Positions 4,919 to 5,777 of a DNA stretch of 5,777 bases are shown piece after piece. The notes below the pieces were generated by a model. The model ran no database searches. It was not told the origin of the DNA and saw only the letters and a list, made by a program, of their open reading frames with translations. Every line of letters starts with the position of its first letter. Positions within the stretch are counted from its first letter, which is position 1. Made by a program: the position numbers and the translations under genes. This DNA comes from Candidatus Nitrosopumilus sp. (GTDB taxonomy: Archaea; Thermoproteota; Nitrososphaeria; Nitrososphaerales; Nitrosopumilaceae): contig JAEMQG010000161.1 of the NCBI GenBank assembly GCA_022758935.1, forward strand, positions 1 through 5,777, written 5' to 3'.

Positions 4919-4939
4919 TAGTATAATGGTACAGTATAA
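4919..4939 (-). repeat. Direct repeat of TTATACT, 13-bp period
   Basis: TTATACT occurs twice on the minus strand (4933-4939 and 4920-4926), separated by GTACCA, in the spacer between the 214-aa protein gene and the DUF5661-type gene. It could be a pair of TATA-like elements or regulator half-sites for a longer-leader transcript of the DUF5661-type gene. It is short and AT-rich, so it is weak evidence. Confidence 0.25.
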
Positions 4940-4989
4940 GATGTTGAAGATTTACTAAATACTAAAAATCATAATTTATTATAAAATGA

Positions 4990-5634
4990 TCAAACAGTAT
5001 GGGATGTAATAATTGGCAATGTGGCAAATACTATTCCAGTAGTAACAGAAAATAATACAATCCCCATAATTAGTAAAATGCGTTCCAATTTTTTAGATGG
5101 ATGAACTCTGCCAAGACCCACAAGAAATAAAACCCCAGAAAAAATGGTGGTGAAAAACACATAATTTGAGGCAGTAATTCTCATATTATTTGCATTCTGT
5201 GATTTTTCATCAAATGATTTCAAAAATTCTATTGCCTTTTTTGATTCCAACTTTGATTGGTATGCAGGCATAGTAAATGGTGTCTTGGCACTGGAATTGT
5301 TCATTGGATCAGTCTTCATCCATTCATCAAATGATTGTTTTAACTCAGGACTAAAGGCATTTTTATAAAATTCACCTAGTTTTGTGTTGTTATTTTGTAT
5401 GGCATTGATATGTTCAGTAAATAAAAATATGTCAACAATTATGGCTTGTCTGTCTTTAAGTTCAGTAGTTGTAAAAATACGATGTGCTTCATTTGCATCT
5501 TGTAATTCAAATATCATCTCACTACTCCACAATTCATGTTGCAATCCACACCAAGATATCATTATAACAGTTAGCCCAAGTATAGTGACATAAATAAGAT
5601 CAATTTGATGTGATTTGGATTTAGCATCAGACAT
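4990..5634 (-). CDS. Three-helix membrane protein with a large central soluble domain, function unknown
   Basis: A 214-aa protein. One hydrophobic helix (about 13-30) is followed by a soluble, mostly helical region (31-157) and two C-terminal helices (about 158-175 and 185-205) joined by a short basic loop, HPSKKLER. After the first helix comes WCGLQHELWSSEM (28-40), then a Glu/Ala-rich helix, the stretch SFDEWMKTDPMN (101-112) and TPFTMPAYQ (118-126). From memory this arrangement (W-x-x-x-Q near the membrane, F-D-x-W-x-x-x-x-P, then PF-x-M-P-x-Y) occurs in a widespread unnamed bacterial membrane-protein family; I cannot give a Pfam number or function. The ATG at 5632-5634 is preferred over a TTG three codons upstream. 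No clear Shine-Dalgarno site or strong TATA box precedes it. It is 182 bp from the next gene and need not be functionally linked to it. Confidence 0.82.
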   Translation of the reverse strand: MSDAKSKSHQIDLIYVTILGLTVIMISWCGLQHELWSSEMIFELQDANEAHRIFTTTELKDRQAIIVDIFLFTEHINAIQNNNTKLGEFYKNAFSPELKQSFDEWMKTDPMNNSSAKTPFTMPAYQSKLESKKAIEFLKSFDEKSQNANNMRITASNYVFFTTIFSGVLFLVGLGRVHPSKKLERILLIMGIVLFSVTTGIVFATLPIITSHTV

Positions 5635-5666
5635 GAGGCTCAAAAAACTATGAGTGAATAGAGGAA

Positions 5667-5777
5667 TTAAGACTTACTAAAAACTTTCAACAAATTATGA
5701 CGTACAACATTACATAATGAGATAATAAATCTAGCACAAATTTGCTCATAAAGTGTGATTCCATTTAGAAAAATATC
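5667..5777 (-). other. Open frame at the window edge, possibly the end of an upstream gene
   Basis: On the minus strand the frame beginning at the window edge stays open for 36 codons to a TAA at 5667-5669. The translation contains LYEQICARFIISLCNVVRH and ends in KVFSKS. An open run of this length is not rare by chance in one of six frames, and I recognise no family. If real, it would be the C-terminus of a gene lying upstream of the 214-aa protein. The rest of 5644-5777 is featureless A/T-rich spacer. Confidence 0.15.

Noticed and set aside
5384..5593. Plus-strand 69-codon Ser/Cys-rich frame
   Set aside because: Antisense to the 214-aa membrane-protein gene; low-complexity composition from reading the complementary strand.

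Overview
The window looks like a piece of chromosome from a low-GC ammonia-oxidising archaeon (Nitrososphaerota, formerly Thaumarchaeota; Nitrosopumilus/Nitrosarchaeum-like). The pointers are an archaeal Bud32 kinase gene running straight into a HAM1-family NTP pyrophosphatase gene; a secreted protein with the IPxWVKNNAxWW...YLIxxGII segment that I associate with thaumarchaeal exported proteins; strongly AT-rich DNA; and few Shine-Dalgarno sites but TATA-like boxes about 20-30 nt before several start codons, as expected for leaderless archaeal mRNAs. Lineage is inferred from these traits, not from a database search.

Every gene I accept is on the minus strand, so transcription runs from high to low coordinates. 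In that order: (1) a 214-aa three-helix membrane protein (4990-5634) of a family I believe is also common in bacteria but unnamed; (2) a 77-aa soluble DUF5661-type protein (4574-4807), followed by a gap holding three small inverted repeats and the presumed patatin promoter; (3) a likely operon of a patatin-like lipid acyl hydrolase (2920-4356), a multi-pass membrane protein starting 31 bp later (2160-2888), and a possible 48-aa microprotein overlapping its 3' end (2045-2191); (4) a secreted thaumarchaeal protein (1231-1953); (5) a 360-bp AT-rich spacer with a hairpin and no convincing gene; (6) bud32 (250-870), overlapping by 17 nt the start of a HAM1/RdgB-type pyrophosphatase gene that leaves the window at base 1.

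Only the bud32-ham1 pair is firmly assigned: tRNA t6A modification (KEOPS) and nucleotide-pool cleaning. The patatin/membrane protein/microprotein group is the most system-like part. A lipid-cleaving enzyme, a co-transcribed membrane protein and a tiny protein could act together at the membrane, but nothing in the window (no nucleotidyltransferase, nuclease, toxin-antitoxin pair or mobile element) ties it to defence.

The best leads are the unrecorded 48-aa ORF, which lies in a patch of higher GC than its surroundings; the patatin N-terminus, where an apparently essential beta-strand is encoded upstream of the only usable start codon; and the palindrome abutting the patatin TATA candidate. I see no rRNA, tRNA, CRISPR array, insertion sequence or attachment site.
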